Shown piece after piece: positions 8,706 through 16,445 of a stretch of DNA of 64,000 nt. Position numbers and translations under genes: made by a program. The stretch's first letter is position 1. Each line of letters begins with the position of its first letter. This DNA comes from Jannaschia rubra (GTDB taxonomy: Bacteria; Pseudomonadota; Alphaproteobacteria; Rhodobacterales; Rhodobacteraceae). The stretch covers positions 150,572-214,571 of the forward strand of contig NZ_CXPG01000013.1 in NCBI RefSeq assembly GCF_001403735.1, in the 5' to 3' direction. The notes under the pieces were generated by a model, which worked only from the letters and a program-made list of their open reading frames with translations, was not told where the DNA came from and made no database searches.

Positions 8706-9273
8706 GGGGGATGACGCTAGTCTGACGGCGCGCAAGGCGCAATTGCGCAGGTCCTGCATCGCGGCGCGCGATGCCGTGGGGCCGAACCCGCGCGCGGTGG
8801 CGGCCACACGCCTGTTCGCACGCATGTGGGGCCTGCGCGGCCGGACCATCGCCGGATACCTGCCGATCGGGTCGGAGGCGGACCCCACCGGCGTGATGCG
8901 CGTCCTGTCGCGCGACAACCGCATCTGCGTGCCGGTGGTGACAGGCAAGGGTGCACCCCTGCGGTTCCGCGAATGGACGCCGGGCTGCGCACTGGAGACC
9001 GGGCCCTTCGGCGTATCGGTCCCCACCGACGGCGGCTGGCGCGTGCCCGACCTGCTCATCGTGCCGATGGTGGGGTTCGATGCCGCTGGCGGGCGGCTGG
9101 GCTATGGCGGCGGCTTCTACGACCGGACGCTCTCCGGCCTCCGCGATGCCGACGTCGTGGGGTTCGCGCTGGAGGCGCAGCGGATCGACGCCGTGCCTGC
9201 CGGTCGCCACGACATCACCCTGCCCTGGATCGTGACCGATGCCGGGGTTTTCGGCACCGGGGCGGAGGTGTAA
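8704..9273 (+). CDS. 5-formyltetrahydrofolate cyclo-ligase
   Basis: A 189-residue enzyme that converts 5-formyl-THF to 5,10-methenyl-THF with ATP, recovering folate in the cytoplasm. The N-terminal basic ARKAQLRRSCIAARDAV, the central GYLPIGSEADP substrate segment and the C-terminal GGRLGYGGGFYDR nucleotide-binding motif (near residues 129-141) are all present. The ATG at 8704 gives the usual length; an in-frame start at 8680 would run into the divergent VOC gene. An AAAGG a few bases upstream, inside the VOC gene, may serve as ribosome-binding site. Confidence 0.9.
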   Translation: MGDDASLTARKAQLRRSCIAARDAVGPNPRAVAATRLFARMWGLRGRTIAGYLPIGSEADPTGVMRVLSRDNRICVPVVTGKGAPLRFREWTPGCALETGPFGVSVPTDGGWRVPDLLIVPMVGFDAAGGRLGYGGGFYDRTLSGLRDADVVGFALEAQRIDAVPAGRHDITLPWIVTDAGVFGTGAEV

Positions 9274-9300
9274 CCCGCCCCCAGTCCAACGGAGGTTTCC

Positions 9301-9996
9301 ATGACCGACAGCTTCGACCGTTCCCTCAAGATCGCCCCGTCGATCCTGGCCGCCGATTTCGCCGCCTTCGGCGCCGAATGCGAGGCGGTCGAGGCTCAGG
9401 GCGCCGACTGGGTCCACGTCGACGTGATGGACGGGCATTTCGTGCCCAACATCACCTTCGGCCCGGCCATGTGCGCGGCGCTCCGGCCGCATATCCGGGG
9501 CACGATGGACGTGCACCTGATGATCGCGCCGGTGGACCCCTACATCGACGCCTTCGCGCGGGCGGGCGCGGACGTCATCACCGCGCATGTGGAGGCGGGG
9601 CCGCATGTCCACCGCACCCTTCAGGCGATCCGCGCGTCGGGGGCACGGCCGGGGGTCGCGCTGAACCCCGGCACCCCGGCCGAGGCGGTGGCGACCCTGC
9701 TCGACGACGTCGACATGGTCTGCGTGATGACCGTCAACCCGGGCTTCGGCGGGCAGAGCTTCCTGCCTGCCCAGACGGACAAGATCCGCAGACTGCGTCA
9801 GATGATCGGCGACCGGCCCGTCCACATCCAGGCCGACGGCGGTATTGACCCGGATACGGCGGCGTCGGTCGTGGCCGCGGGGGCCGACGTGCTGGTCGCC
9901 GGGTCGGCCGTGTTCCGCGGCGGCTCCGTCGCCGATGCGGACGTCTACGGCAGGAACATCCGCGCCATCCGGTCCGCCGCACGTCCCGTTTCCTGA
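9301..9996 (+). CDS. rpe: Ribulose-phosphate 3-epimerase
   Basis: A 231-residue TIM-barrel enzyme interconverting ribulose 5-phosphate and xylulose 5-phosphate in the pentose phosphate and Calvin pathways. Family motifs in order: PSILAADFAAF, the metal-binding HVDVMDGHFVPNITFG, VMTVNPGFGGQSF and the phosphate-binding QADGGI. The ATG at 9301 follows GGAGG at good spacing. The last 52 bases overlap the 3' end of the opposing small gene 9945-10223. No Calvin-cycle genes are nearby, so a housekeeping role is likely. Confidence 0.95.
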   Translation: MTDSFDRSLKIAPSILAADFAAFGAECEAVEAQGADWVHVDVMDGHFVPNITFGPAMCAALRPHIRGTMDVHLMIAPVDPYIDAFARAGADVITAHVEAGPHVHRTLQAIRASGARPGVALNPGTPAEAVATLLDDVDMVCVMTVNPGFGGQSFLPAQTDKIRRLRQMIGDRPVHIQADGGIDPDTAASVVAAGADVLVAGSAVFRGGSVADADVYGRNIRAIRSAARPVS

Positions 9997-10223
9997 CGCA
10001 CCGGCAGGCCGCAGAACGCGGCGGTCTGGGCACTCAGCGGCGGGATGCAGGACGTCGTGGTGGCTTTCTGCAGGGGCGCATCGGCGGCTACGGCCGGACC
10101 GATGGGAAGGACGCGATCAACCGGCGTCACGGCGGCGAGGAACGTGAGCGCCAGCAGCGCGAAGACCAGTCGTTCGCCATCGCGCGCGTGGCTGGTGGAT
10201 CGGAAAAGGTGCAGGCCGGTCAT
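9945..10223 (-). CDS. Small membrane-anchored or exported protein of unknown function
   Basis: A 92-residue hypothetical protein, not recognised. A basic N-terminus is followed by the hydrophobic segment LVFALLALTFLAAV (residues ~19-33), which could be an uncleaved anchor or a late signal peptide; two cysteines follow. The main support is GAAGGAGG placed 7 bases before the ATG at 10223, an excellent ribosome-binding site. Its 3' end overlaps rpe by 52 bases on the other strand, which is long for a convergent overlap and leaves some doubt that it is translated to its end. Confidence 0.5.
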   Translation of the reverse strand: MTGLHLFRSTSHARDGERLVFALLALTFLAAVTPVDRVLPIGPAVAADAPLQKATTTSCIPPLSAQTAAFCGLPVRQETGRAADRMARMFLP

Positions 10224-10258
10224 CGCGGGCCTCCTTCATGTGACGGTTTCTACCGGGT

Positions 10259-10306
10259 GGGGGCGGGCGGGATCGTCCGCCCCCGGGGCCGGGGCTTTGC
10301 CCCGGC
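10259..10306. terminator. Two tandem GC-rich hairpins
   Basis: The first hairpin pairs bases 10259-10269 with 10274-10284 (11 pairs with one G-U, tetraloop GGAT). The second pairs GCCGGGGC (10288-10295) with GCCCCGGC (10299-10306) around a TTT loop. They lie directly after the stop of the minus-strand gene 10321-10638 and upstream of the next minus gene, so a transcription barrier between the two is likely. There is no U-tract on either strand. Confidence 0.6.
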
Positions 10307-10320
10307 ATGCACGCGCCTGT

Positions 10321-10638
10321 TCAGAGACGCATGAAGAAGTCGTCCGTGCCCTTCCACCATTCCATCAGTTCGCCCAGCGTGACGTTGTCGCCCGTCCGGT
10401 CGATGTCCATTCCCAGAAGGACGGCCAGCCGCCGCGCGGTCCGCGCCTCGTTCGTGGGCGAGCCGTCGCGGCGGATCGTGGCGTCCATCTCGCGCGCGGC
10501 GGATTGCAACGCCGCCTCGAGCCGTCGGGCGGGCGTCGCGGGGTGCGACGCGGCAAGGTCGCGGACGACCGACCGGAACCCGTCCGGGCCGGAGTGCAGT
10601 GCTTCGAGCACCAGGATCAACAAGTCTTCCTCGGTCAT
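10321..10638 (-). CDS. Hypothetical protein, small acidic
   Basis: A 105-residue protein, not recognised. It is predicted to be mostly helical and soluble, without signal peptide or membrane segment; the C-terminus is rich in Trp, Phe and acidic residues (LMEWWKGTDDFFMRL). The ATG at 10638 is preceded by AAGGGGG at a suitable distance. It lies between two other minus-strand units and is bounded on its 3' side by the hairpin pair at 10259-10306, so it is probably its own transcript or the tail of the dehydrogenase operon. Confidence 0.6.
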   Translation of the reverse strand: MTEEDLLILVLEALHSGPDGFRSVVRDLAASHPATPARRLEAALQSAAREMDATIRRDGSPTNEARTARRLAVLLGMDIDRTGDNVTLGELMEWWKGTDDFFMRL

Positions 10639-10729
10639 CGGACCCCCTTCGTTCGGGGGCGGTATGGCCGGCGATCCCTCAACCGGAGGTTAAGCGGGGC
10701 GTACCGTCGCCGGGAAAACGTTGAAGGTT

Positions 10730-11734
10730 TTAGATACCTTGGAACGGAAGCCGCGCACCGCACCCGGCCGATGCATAGGCCAGCTCCACCAGCGCGATGA
10801 CGGTCAGGTAATCGCGGGCGGTGTTCTCGAACCCGCCGCGACCCTCCAGCGCTGCCACGGCATGAGACTGCAATGCGTGGACGCAGTCGCCCGCGAACCC
10901 CGGCCAGTTCCGCGCGGCCAGCAGGACGTGCCGCTCCCGCGTGCCCGTCGCGCGGAAAGTCACCGCCCCGTCGCCCGTCAGGTGCAGGGCGCCAGCGTCC
11001 CCCTCCAGCAGCGCCTCGCCGAAGGTGCGGCGGGGGTCGTCGGTATCGAAGTCCGACAGACGGTTGCCGTCGAGCATCGCCCGCGCCCCAGCGCCGTAGT
11101 CGAGGATCAGATACCCCGCGTCCTCGCCCCGGATCGCGGGGTTGAGGCGGCGCAGGTCGGCGTAGACCCCGTCGGGCGTGCCCAGCAGAAACCGGAAGAC
11201 GTCGATGTAGTGTACCCCGGTCTCGTGGATCAGGAAGCGCGGCATGTCGCGGAAATAGGGCTGCCGCGCGAGATAGGCGTCTGGCCCCCGCCCGTCGCCG
11301 GGGCGCAGGCGGAACGACAGGGTCAGCGGGCGGCCCAACATCCCGTCGTCCAGTGCGGCCTTCATTGTGCGGAACCAGGGCTGGAAGCGGAAGTTCTCAT
11401 GCACGATCAAGGGGACGCCGGCCGCTTCCGCTTCCGCGGTCACGGCCAGCGCCTCCTCGGGCGAGGTGCAGAAGGGCTTCTGGCAAATGATCGCGCGAGG
11501 TCTGTGGGGCAGGGCGGTGCGGATGGCCTGCGCGTGGCTCGGTGACGGCGTGGCAATGTCGAGGATGTCGGGCGCGGCGGCAACCAGCATCTCCTCCAGC
11601 GTGGTGAAATCGGCACTTCGCGCGGGGTCGCTGTCGCAGGTGGCGACCAGTTCCGCCCCCGCGATCCGGCCCCAGGCCTCGCGGTGGAACCCGGCGAAAT
11701 AGCCCAACCCCATCAGGCCCACGCGCAGCGTCAC
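10730..11734 (-). CDS. Gfo/Idh/MocA family oxidoreductase
   Basis: A 334-residue predicted NAD(P)-dependent sugar or polyol dehydrogenase. The N-terminal Rossmann motif is LMGLGYFAG near residues 7-15. The family EKP motif, which supplies the catalytic lysine, appears here as QKP (ICQKPFC), a known variant. HETGVHYID matches the conserved active-site histidine segment. The start is GTG at 11734, which overlaps the stop of the upstream isopropylmalate-type dehydrogenase (GTGA), so the two enzymes are co-translated. The substrate is unknown; the partnership suggests an organic or sugar acid pathway. Confidence 0.88.
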   Translation of the reverse strand: MTLRVGLMGLGYFAGFHREAWGRIAGAELVATCDSDPARSADFTTLEEMLVAAAPDILDIATPSPSHAQAIRTALPHRPRAIICQKPFCTSPEEALAVTAEAEAAGVPLIVHENFRFQPWFRTMKAALDDGMLGRPLTLSFRLRPGDGRGPDAYLARQPYFRDMPRFLIHETGVHYIDVFRFLLGTPDGVYADLRRLNPAIRGEDAGYLILDYGAGARAMLDGNRLSDFDTDDPRRTFGEALLEGDAGALHLTGDGAVTFRATGTRERHVLLAARNWPGFAGDCVHALQSHAVAALEGRGGFENTARDYLTVIALVELAYASAGCGARLPFQGI

Positions 11735-12792
11735 AGACGCGCCATCACCGCAGCCGCGGCGCCCCGCGTGTCGAGCATGCCGCCAAGGTCGCCGGTCGTC
11801 TCTCCCGCCACGATGCAGCCGTCCACGGCGGCCCGCACCCGCGCCGCGTCGCGCAGCAGGTCGGGCACGTCGTACCGCCGGCCCAGCCAGTCGAGCATCA
11901 TGCCCGCCGACAGGATCATGGCGAAGGGGTTGGCGACTCCCCGCCCCGCGATGTCGGGGGCCGAACCGTGGCAGGGCTGGAAGACGGCGTGGTCCTCGCC
12001 GATATCGGCCGAGGGCGCCATCCCGAGGCCCCCCATCAGTCCCGCGCCAAGGTCCGACAGGATGTCGCCGAACATGTTTTCGGTCACCATCACGTCCCAG
12101 TCCCAGGGACGGATCACCATCCAGAGCGCCATGGCGTCGACATAGGCGTGGTCGGCTGTCAGGTCGGGATATCCGCCGGCCACCTCGTCGAAAATGCCAC
12201 GCCAGAATGCGAAGGCGCGGAAGACATTGGCCTTGTCGACCGAGGTGACGCGCCCCGGATGCCCCTCCGCCAGACGTTCCCGCGCCATGCGGAAGGCGAA
12301 GTCGCAGACGCGCGCGGTCGATTTCCGCGTCAGGCGCAGCGTCTCCTCGGCCAGATCGGGCTCGACCCTGCCCCGATTGCGGGTATGGAACAGACCTTCC
12401 GTCGATTCCCGGATCAGGACGAAGTCGACCGTCTTTCCCTCCGGCAGGGCCAGCGGCGTCCGCATCCCCGGCACGATCCGCACCGGTCGCACCCCGGCAT
12501 AGAGGTCGAGCGCGATGCGAAGGTCGATCTGCGGTGTCAGCTCCGTGCCGTCGGGTTTCCGCACCGCCGGATCGCCCAACGCGCTGAGCAGGATGGCATC
12601 CGCGGCGCGGGCGGTCGCGAGGGACCGCTCGGGCAGGTCGGAGCCGCACTCGCGATAGCTCGCAGCCCCCGCAGGGCAATCGTGGAAGGCGAAATCGTGC
12701 TCCAGCCCGCGCAGCAGGTCCAGGGTGGGCGCCATGATCTCGGGACCGATGCCGTCGCCGGAAAACACCGCGATGTTGAAAGTCTTGGACAT
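11731..12792 (-). CDS. Isocitrate/isopropylmalate/tartrate dehydrogenase family protein
   Basis: A 353-residue metal-dependent beta-decarboxylating dehydrogenase. The N-terminal FSGDGIGPEI motif, the ESTEGLFHTR substrate loop, the Asp-rich metal site and the C-terminal [20 protein letters not shown] segment place it in the isopropylmalate/tartrate/homoisocitrate group. Absence of leuC, leuD or leuA nearby and its union with a Gfo/Idh enzyme argue against a leucine biosynthetic role; tartrate/D-malate-type activity is one alternative. The ATG at 12792 gives the standard N-terminus; the longer frame upstream lies antisense to the divergent ABM gene. Confidence 0.88.
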   Translation of the reverse strand: MSKTFNIAVFSGDGIGPEIMAPTLDLLRGLEHDFAFHDCPAGAASYRECGSDLPERSLATARAADAILLSALGDPAVRKPDGTELTPQIDLRIALDLYAGVRPVRIVPGMRTPLALPEGKTVDFVLIRESTEGLFHTRNRGRVEPDLAEETLRLTRKSTARVCDFAFRMARERLAEGHPGRVTSVDKANVFRAFAFWRGIFDEVAGGYPDLTADHAYVDAMALWMVIRPWDWDVMVTENMFGDILSDLGAGLMGGLGMAPSADIGEDHAVFQPCHGSAPDIAGRGVANPFAMILSAGMMLDWLGRRYDVPDLLRDAARVRAAVDGCIVAGETTGDLGGMLDTRGAAAAVMARL

Positions 12793-12849
12793 GCGCCCCC
12801 CCTCGCGCCAGTGTCGCAAGCGTAGGTCGTGCCATGGGGGAGGGGAAGG

Positions 12850-13137
12850 ATGTTCGTCGTCACCGTCACCATCGAGGTGCATCCCGGCCACTGGCGGGAT
12901 TTCCTGCCGCTGGTCATGGAGAACGCCCGTGCCTCGGTGTCGGAGCCCGCCTGCCAGCGGTTCGACGTCGCGACCGACCCGGACCGACCGGGCGAGGTCT
13001 TCCTCTATGAGCTCTACGACGACGCGTCCGGGTTCGACGCGCACCGCAAGACCCCGCATTACGCAACCTTCGACCGGGGCACGGCCGACATGATCCGCCG
13101 CAAGTCCGTCGTCACCTATTCCGAATTCCACGCCTGA
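12850..13137 (+). CDS. Antibiotic biosynthesis monooxygenase (ABM/LsrG-like) domain protein
   Basis: A 95-residue dimeric alpha-beta barrel protein: FVVTVTIEVHPGHWRDFLPLVMENARAS followed by CQRFDV and FLYELYDDASGFDAH is the usual ABM pattern. Relatives include LsrG, which isomerises phospho-AI-2, and quinone-forming monooxygenases. The ATG at 12850 lies 6 bases after GAGG; a farther-upstream in-frame ATG adds only a non-conserved stub. Its stop overlaps the start of the next gene (TGATG). It is divergent from the dehydrogenase pair across a 57-base gap, consistent with one shared regulatory region. Confidence 0.86.
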   Translation: MFVVTVTIEVHPGHWRDFLPLVMENARASVSEPACQRFDVATDPDRPGEVFLYELYDDASGFDAHRKTPHYATFDRGTADMIRRKSVVTYSEFHA

Positions 13138-13940
13138 TGGACAGCGATTGGGAAGTCTTCGCCCTGCGCTATGCCGAGCGCGAGGGCCGTGTACGCGGCG
13201 ACAGCTTCATCTTCGACGATGCCCACGACGCGCCGCATCCCATGGACTACTTCATGTGGCTGCTGCGCCGACCGGGCCGGACGATCCTTGTCGATACCGG
13301 CTACGACCAGATGGAGGCCGCGCGGCGCGGCAGGCCCATCCTTCTCGACCCGCGCGAGGCGCTGGAGCCCTTCGGTCTCGCACCCGACCTGATCGACACG
13401 GTTATCGTCACCCATCTGCATTACGATCACGCGGGCGGGCTGCACCTGTTTCCGAAGGCCACGCTGCACATGCAGGCGGCCGAGATGGCCTATGCCACCG
13501 GCCCCTGCATGTGTCACGACGTGCTGCGGATGCCCTATACCGGCGACCATGTGGCCCATGCGGTGCGCCGCCTCTATCAGGGGCGGGTGATGTTCCACGA
13601 CGGCGACGGGCAGGTGGCCGAGGGGGTCACCGTTCACCGTATCGGCGGCCATTCGCGCGGGTTGCAGGCGGTGCGGGTCCGGACCGGGGCGGGGTGGCTC
13701 TGCCTCGCGTCCGACGCCGCGCATTACTATGAGAACATCCTGGCCGCCAAGCCGTTTCCCATCGTGGCGGACGTGACCGAGATGCTCGACGGCTTTGCCA
13801 CGCTGCGGCGGCTCGCGTCCTCGCCCGGCCTGATCGTGCCGGGCCACGACCCGCTGGTGCGCGACCTGTTTCCCGAACATGCGCCCGGATGCTGGCGCCT
13901 GTCGAACGGGCCCACGGGGCGTCTGCCCTCCTACGGCTGA
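13137..13940 (+). CDS. MBL-fold metallo-hydrolase, N-acyl homoserine lactonase family
   Basis: A 267-residue metallo-beta-lactamase-fold hydrolase. The HLHYDH motif (residues 93-98) gives the HxHxDH metal site; later histidines in GGHSRG and the terminal GHD segment complete a two-metal centre, as in AiiA/AttM-type lactonases. No signal peptide is seen. No luxI or luxR homologue is in the window, so true quorum quenching is unproven; hydrolysis of a sugar or other lactone made by the neighbouring dehydrogenases is equally plausible. It is translationally coupled to the ABM gene by a 1-base overlap. Confidence 0.85.
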   Translation: MDSDWEVFALRYAEREGRVRGDSFIFDDAHDAPHPMDYFMWLLRRPGRTILVDTGYDQMEAARRGRPILLDPREALEPFGLAPDLIDTVIVTHLHYDHAGGLHLFPKATLHMQAAEMAYATGPCMCHDVLRMPYTGDHVAHAVRRLYQGRVMFHDGDGQVAEGVTVHRIGGHSRGLQAVRVRTGAGWLCLASDAAHYYENILAAKPFPIVADVTEMLDGFATLRRLASSPGLIVPGHDPLVRDLFPEHAPGCWRLSNGPTGRLPSYG

Positions 13941-14042
13941 TCCCCGCGGGCTGCCGCCGGGTGCGACGGCATGTCGGGCTTCAAACCGGACGTCGAAGGT
14001 GCCATGTCTCCGCTGCACATTCCTGCGTGACGGAGACTCCCC

Positions 14043-14546
14043 ATGCGCATTTTCCCGATCCTCGCCGCCCTGACGCTGGCCGTGGCCCTGCCCGCCGGGG
14101 CCCAGACGACGACGCTGGGCGACCTGACCCTCGATGCGCCGATGCTGCGCGACACGCCCCCCAATGCGCCGGTGGCCGGCGGTTTCCTGACCGTGACGAA
14201 CAACGGCGAGGCCGACGACACGCTCATCTCCGCCGCCACCATCGACGGCATCGCGGGCGAGGTCCAGCTTCACAGGATGGAGATGGACGGCGACGTCATG
14301 AAGATGGCGCAGGTCGACGGCGGCATCGAGATTCCGGCCGGCGCGACGGTCACGCTGATGCCCGGCGGGCTGCACCTGATGCTGATGGGTCTGACCGGCC
14401 CGCTGGAGGCGGGAACGTCCCACCCCGTGACCCTGATCTTCGAGAACGCGGGCGAGGTCACGATGGACTTTCCGGTCATGACGCTGGCCGAAATCCGGGC
14501 CGCGACCGGCGAGGCCGGGATGGACGCCGGCAAGATGGGGAACTGA
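14043..14546 (+). CDS. Periplasmic copper chaperone PCu(A)C
   Basis: A 167-residue exported protein with a cleavable signal peptide (residues 1-20, ending PAGAQ). The copper site H(M)x10Mx21HxM is visible: H77 and M79, then the methionine-rich stretch DVMKM and H111/M113. This family carries Cu(I) in the periplasm to cytochrome c oxidase subunits, often working with SCO proteins. A SCO gene follows 4 bases downstream, supporting that role. A GACGGAGACT-type ribosome-binding region precedes the ATG. Confidence 0.92.
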   Translation: MRIFPILAALTLAVALPAGAQTTTLGDLTLDAPMLRDTPPNAPVAGGFLTVTNNGEADDTLISAATIDGIAGEVQLHRMEMDGDVMKMAQVDGGIEIPAGATVTLMPGGLHLMLMGLTGPLEAGTSHPVTLIFENAGEVTMDFPVMTLAEIRAATGEAGMDAGKMGN

Positions 14547-14550
14547 GGCC

Positions 14551-15144
14551 ATGACCCGGACGACAACCTGGATCGCGGCGGTTCTGGTCGGCGTGCTGGC
14601 GCTCGGCGGGGGCTTCGGCCTGCGCTGGCTGATGGACGCCCGCGACACCGTCTCCGTCACCGGCACCGAACTGGGCGCGCCTTTCGCGCTGATCGACCAG
14701 AACGGCGAGACGATCACCGAAGCCGCCTTCACCGGACGGCCCAGCCTTCTGTTCTTCGGCTTCACCCATTGCCCCGAGGTCTGCCCGACGACCGTCTACG
14801 ACATGGATACCTGGCTTCGGGATCTCGACGTGGCCCCCGATGCCGTGGGCGCCTATTTCGTGACCGTCGATCCCGAGCGCGACACGCCCGAGTTCCTGCG
14901 CGAATATCTGGAGCCGCAGTCGGACCGCATCCTCGGCATCACCGGCCCGCCCGAGGACGTCTGGGAGATGGCCCGGTCGTGGCGCGTCTACTGGCAGAAG
15001 CAATCGCTGGGCGGCGACGAATACACCCTCGACCACTACGCCTCGATCTTCGTGCTGAACGACGAGGGCCGCGTCGTCGACCTGATCGCCTATCAGGAAG
15101 ACCCCGAAAGCGCCAAGGCCAAGATCGCCGCCGTGCTGGGCTGA
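14551..15144 (+). CDS. SCO family copper protein (SenC/PrrC type)
   Basis: A 197-residue thioredoxin-fold protein with one N-terminal membrane anchor (AAVLVGVLALGGGFGLRWL). The copper-binding CPEVC motif is at residues 74-78 and the third ligand is His162 (LDHYASIFV). SCO proteins mature the CuA or CuB centre of cytochrome oxidase and may act in redox sensing (PrrC in Rhodobacter). It forms an operon with the PCu(A)C gene. A weak GCCCGG/CCGGGC inverted repeat lies at 15146-15168 after the stop. Confidence 0.93.
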   Translation: MTRTTTWIAAVLVGVLALGGGFGLRWLMDARDTVSVTGTELGAPFALIDQNGETITEAAFTGRPSLLFFGFTHCPEVCPTTVYDMDTWLRDLDVAPDAVGAYFVTVDPERDTPEFLREYLEPQSDRILGITGPPEDVWEMARSWRVYWQKQSLGGDEYTLDHYASIFVLNDEGRVVDLIAYQEDPESAKAKIAAVLG

Positions 15145-15209
15145 CGCCCGGACGGTTTTGCACCGGGCCGGGGGAAAGCCTCTGGCCTGATTCGCAAGGC
15201 TGCGCTAGA

Positions 15210-15244
15210 CTGCCCGCACGAGACCCGGAAAACCGGGCGGGCAG
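15210..15244 (+). promoter_or_regulatory. Two-part hairpin in the ftsW leader
   Basis: An outer stem CTGCCCG/CGGGCAG (15210-15216 with 15238-15244) encloses an inner stem CCCGG/CCGGG with an AAAA loop; the left arm has a 7-base bulge. It ends 21 bases before the ftsW ATG, close to the ribosome-binding region. A -10-like TAGACT (15206-15211) overlaps its left edge. It could be a leader structure affecting translation of the first dcw gene or a terminator for the SCO unit; no U-run follows. Confidence 0.4.
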
Positions 15245-15265
15245 TCAGAAGTTGCAGGCGGATCA

Positions 15266-16435
15266 ATGACAGAAATCGCGCATGGCGCGGTCGCCGTCCT
15301 CCCGGGCGAGGCCATCGTTTCCCGTTGGTGGAGAACGCTCGACAAGGGCACGCTGGGCGCGCTGGTCCTGCTGTTCGCCGTCGGGCTTCTGCTCGGGTTC
15401 GCGGCCTCCGTGCCCCTAGCCGAACGCAACGGCCTGCCGCCCTTCCACTACGTCTATCGCCAGGCGGTCTTCGGCACGCTCGCCTTCGGCGTGATGCTCG
15501 CCACCTCGATGCTCTCGCCCAACATGGTGCGGCGGCTGGGGGTGATCGGCTTCTTCGTCGCGGCCGCCGCGCTGATGATGCTGCCGGTGCTGGGCACCGA
15601 CTTCGGCAAGGGGGCGGTGCGGTGGTATTCGCTGGGGTTCATCTCGCTCCAGCCATCCGAATTCCTCAAGCCCGTGTTCATCATCATGACCGCCTGGCTG
15701 ATGGCCTCGGCGTCCGAGCCCAATGGCCCGCCGGGCAAGGTCATCAGCTTCGCCATCCTCGTCGTCGTCATCGCCTTCCTCGCGCTGCAACCCGACTTCG
15801 GGCAGGCGATGCTGGTCGTGGTCGCCTGGTCGGCCATCTATTTCGTCGCGGGCGCGCCGATCCTGCTCCTGACGGGCGTGGTGGGCTGCGTCGCGGCGGT
15901 GGGGTTCGTGGCCTACAACAACTCCCAGCACTTCGCCCGCCGCATCGACGGTTTCCTGTCGCCCGACGTCGATCCACGCACGCAGATGGGCTATGCCATC
16001 GACGCGATCCGCGAGGGGGGCTTCTTCGGCACCGGCGTCAACGAGGGACGGGTCAAGTGGATCCTGCCCGATGCGCACACCGACTTCATCATCGCCGTCG
16101 CGGCCGAGGAATACGGCCTCGTCATGGTGCTGTTCGTGGTGGCGCTGTTCGCCTTCATCGCCGCGCGCAGCCTGATGCGTCTCTGCGTGGAGCGGGATAC
16201 CTTCATCCGCCTGGCGGGCACCGGACTGACCGTGCTTCTGGCCAGCCAGGCGTTCATCAACCTCGGCGTGGCGGTGCGCCTGCTGCCCGCCAAGGGCATG
16301 ACGCTGCCCTTCGTCAGCTACGGCGGGTCCTCGCTCATCGCGATGGGGATATTGACGGGGATGCTGCTGTGCTTCACCCGGACCCGGCCGCAGGCCGAGA
16401 TCGGGGATCACCTGCTCTCGAACGGATACCGCTGA
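15266..16435 (+). CDS. ftsW: Peptidoglycan glycosyltransferase FtsW
   Basis: A 389-residue SEDS-family membrane enzyme that polymerises lipid II at the division septum with its PBP partner. About ten hydrophobic segments start at residue ~30; the conserved SEDS C-terminal segment ending in the GGSSL motif ([12 protein letters not shown]) and the QPSEFLKP loop near residue 128 are present. A cytoplasmic N-terminal extension of ~30 residues precedes the first helix. It leads the local dcw gene run; murG follows after 10 bases. Confidence 0.95.
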   Translation: MTEIAHGAVAVLPGEAIVSRWWRTLDKGTLGALVLLFAVGLLLGFAASVPLAERNGLPPFHYVYRQAVFGTLAFGVMLATSMLSPNMVRRLGVIGFFVAAAALMMLPVLGTDFGKGAVRWYSLGFISLQPSEFLKPVFIIMTAWLMASASEPNGPPGKVISFAILVVVIAFLALQPDFGQAMLVVVAWSAIYFVAGAPILLLTGVVGCVAAVGFVAYNNSQHFARRIDGFLSPDVDPRTQMGYAIDAIREGGFFGTGVNEGRVKWILPDAHTDFIIAVAAEEYGLVMVLFVVALFAFIAARSLMRLCVERDTFIRLAGTGLTVLLASQAFINLGVAVRLLPAKGMTLPFVSYGGSSLIAMGILTGMLLCFTRTRPQAEIGDHLLSNGYR

Positions 16436-16445
16436 AAGGGCTCGC

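Noticed and set aside
10045..10800. A 251-codon plus-strand open frame
   Set aside because: It lies antisense to two small minus-strand genes and runs through the tandem hairpins; no ribosome-binding site or domain supports it.
13137..13940. Quorum-quenching lactonase as a firm assignment
   Set aside because: The fold and HxHxDH motif are clear, but no luxI or luxR homologue is near and many MBL relatives act on other lactones, so only the family is claimed.
13116..14765. A 549-codon open frame antisense to the MBL hydrolase and PCu(A)C genes
   Set aside because: The plus-strand genes have clear motifs and ribosome-binding sites; the antisense product is low-complexity and rich in His, Arg and Gly.
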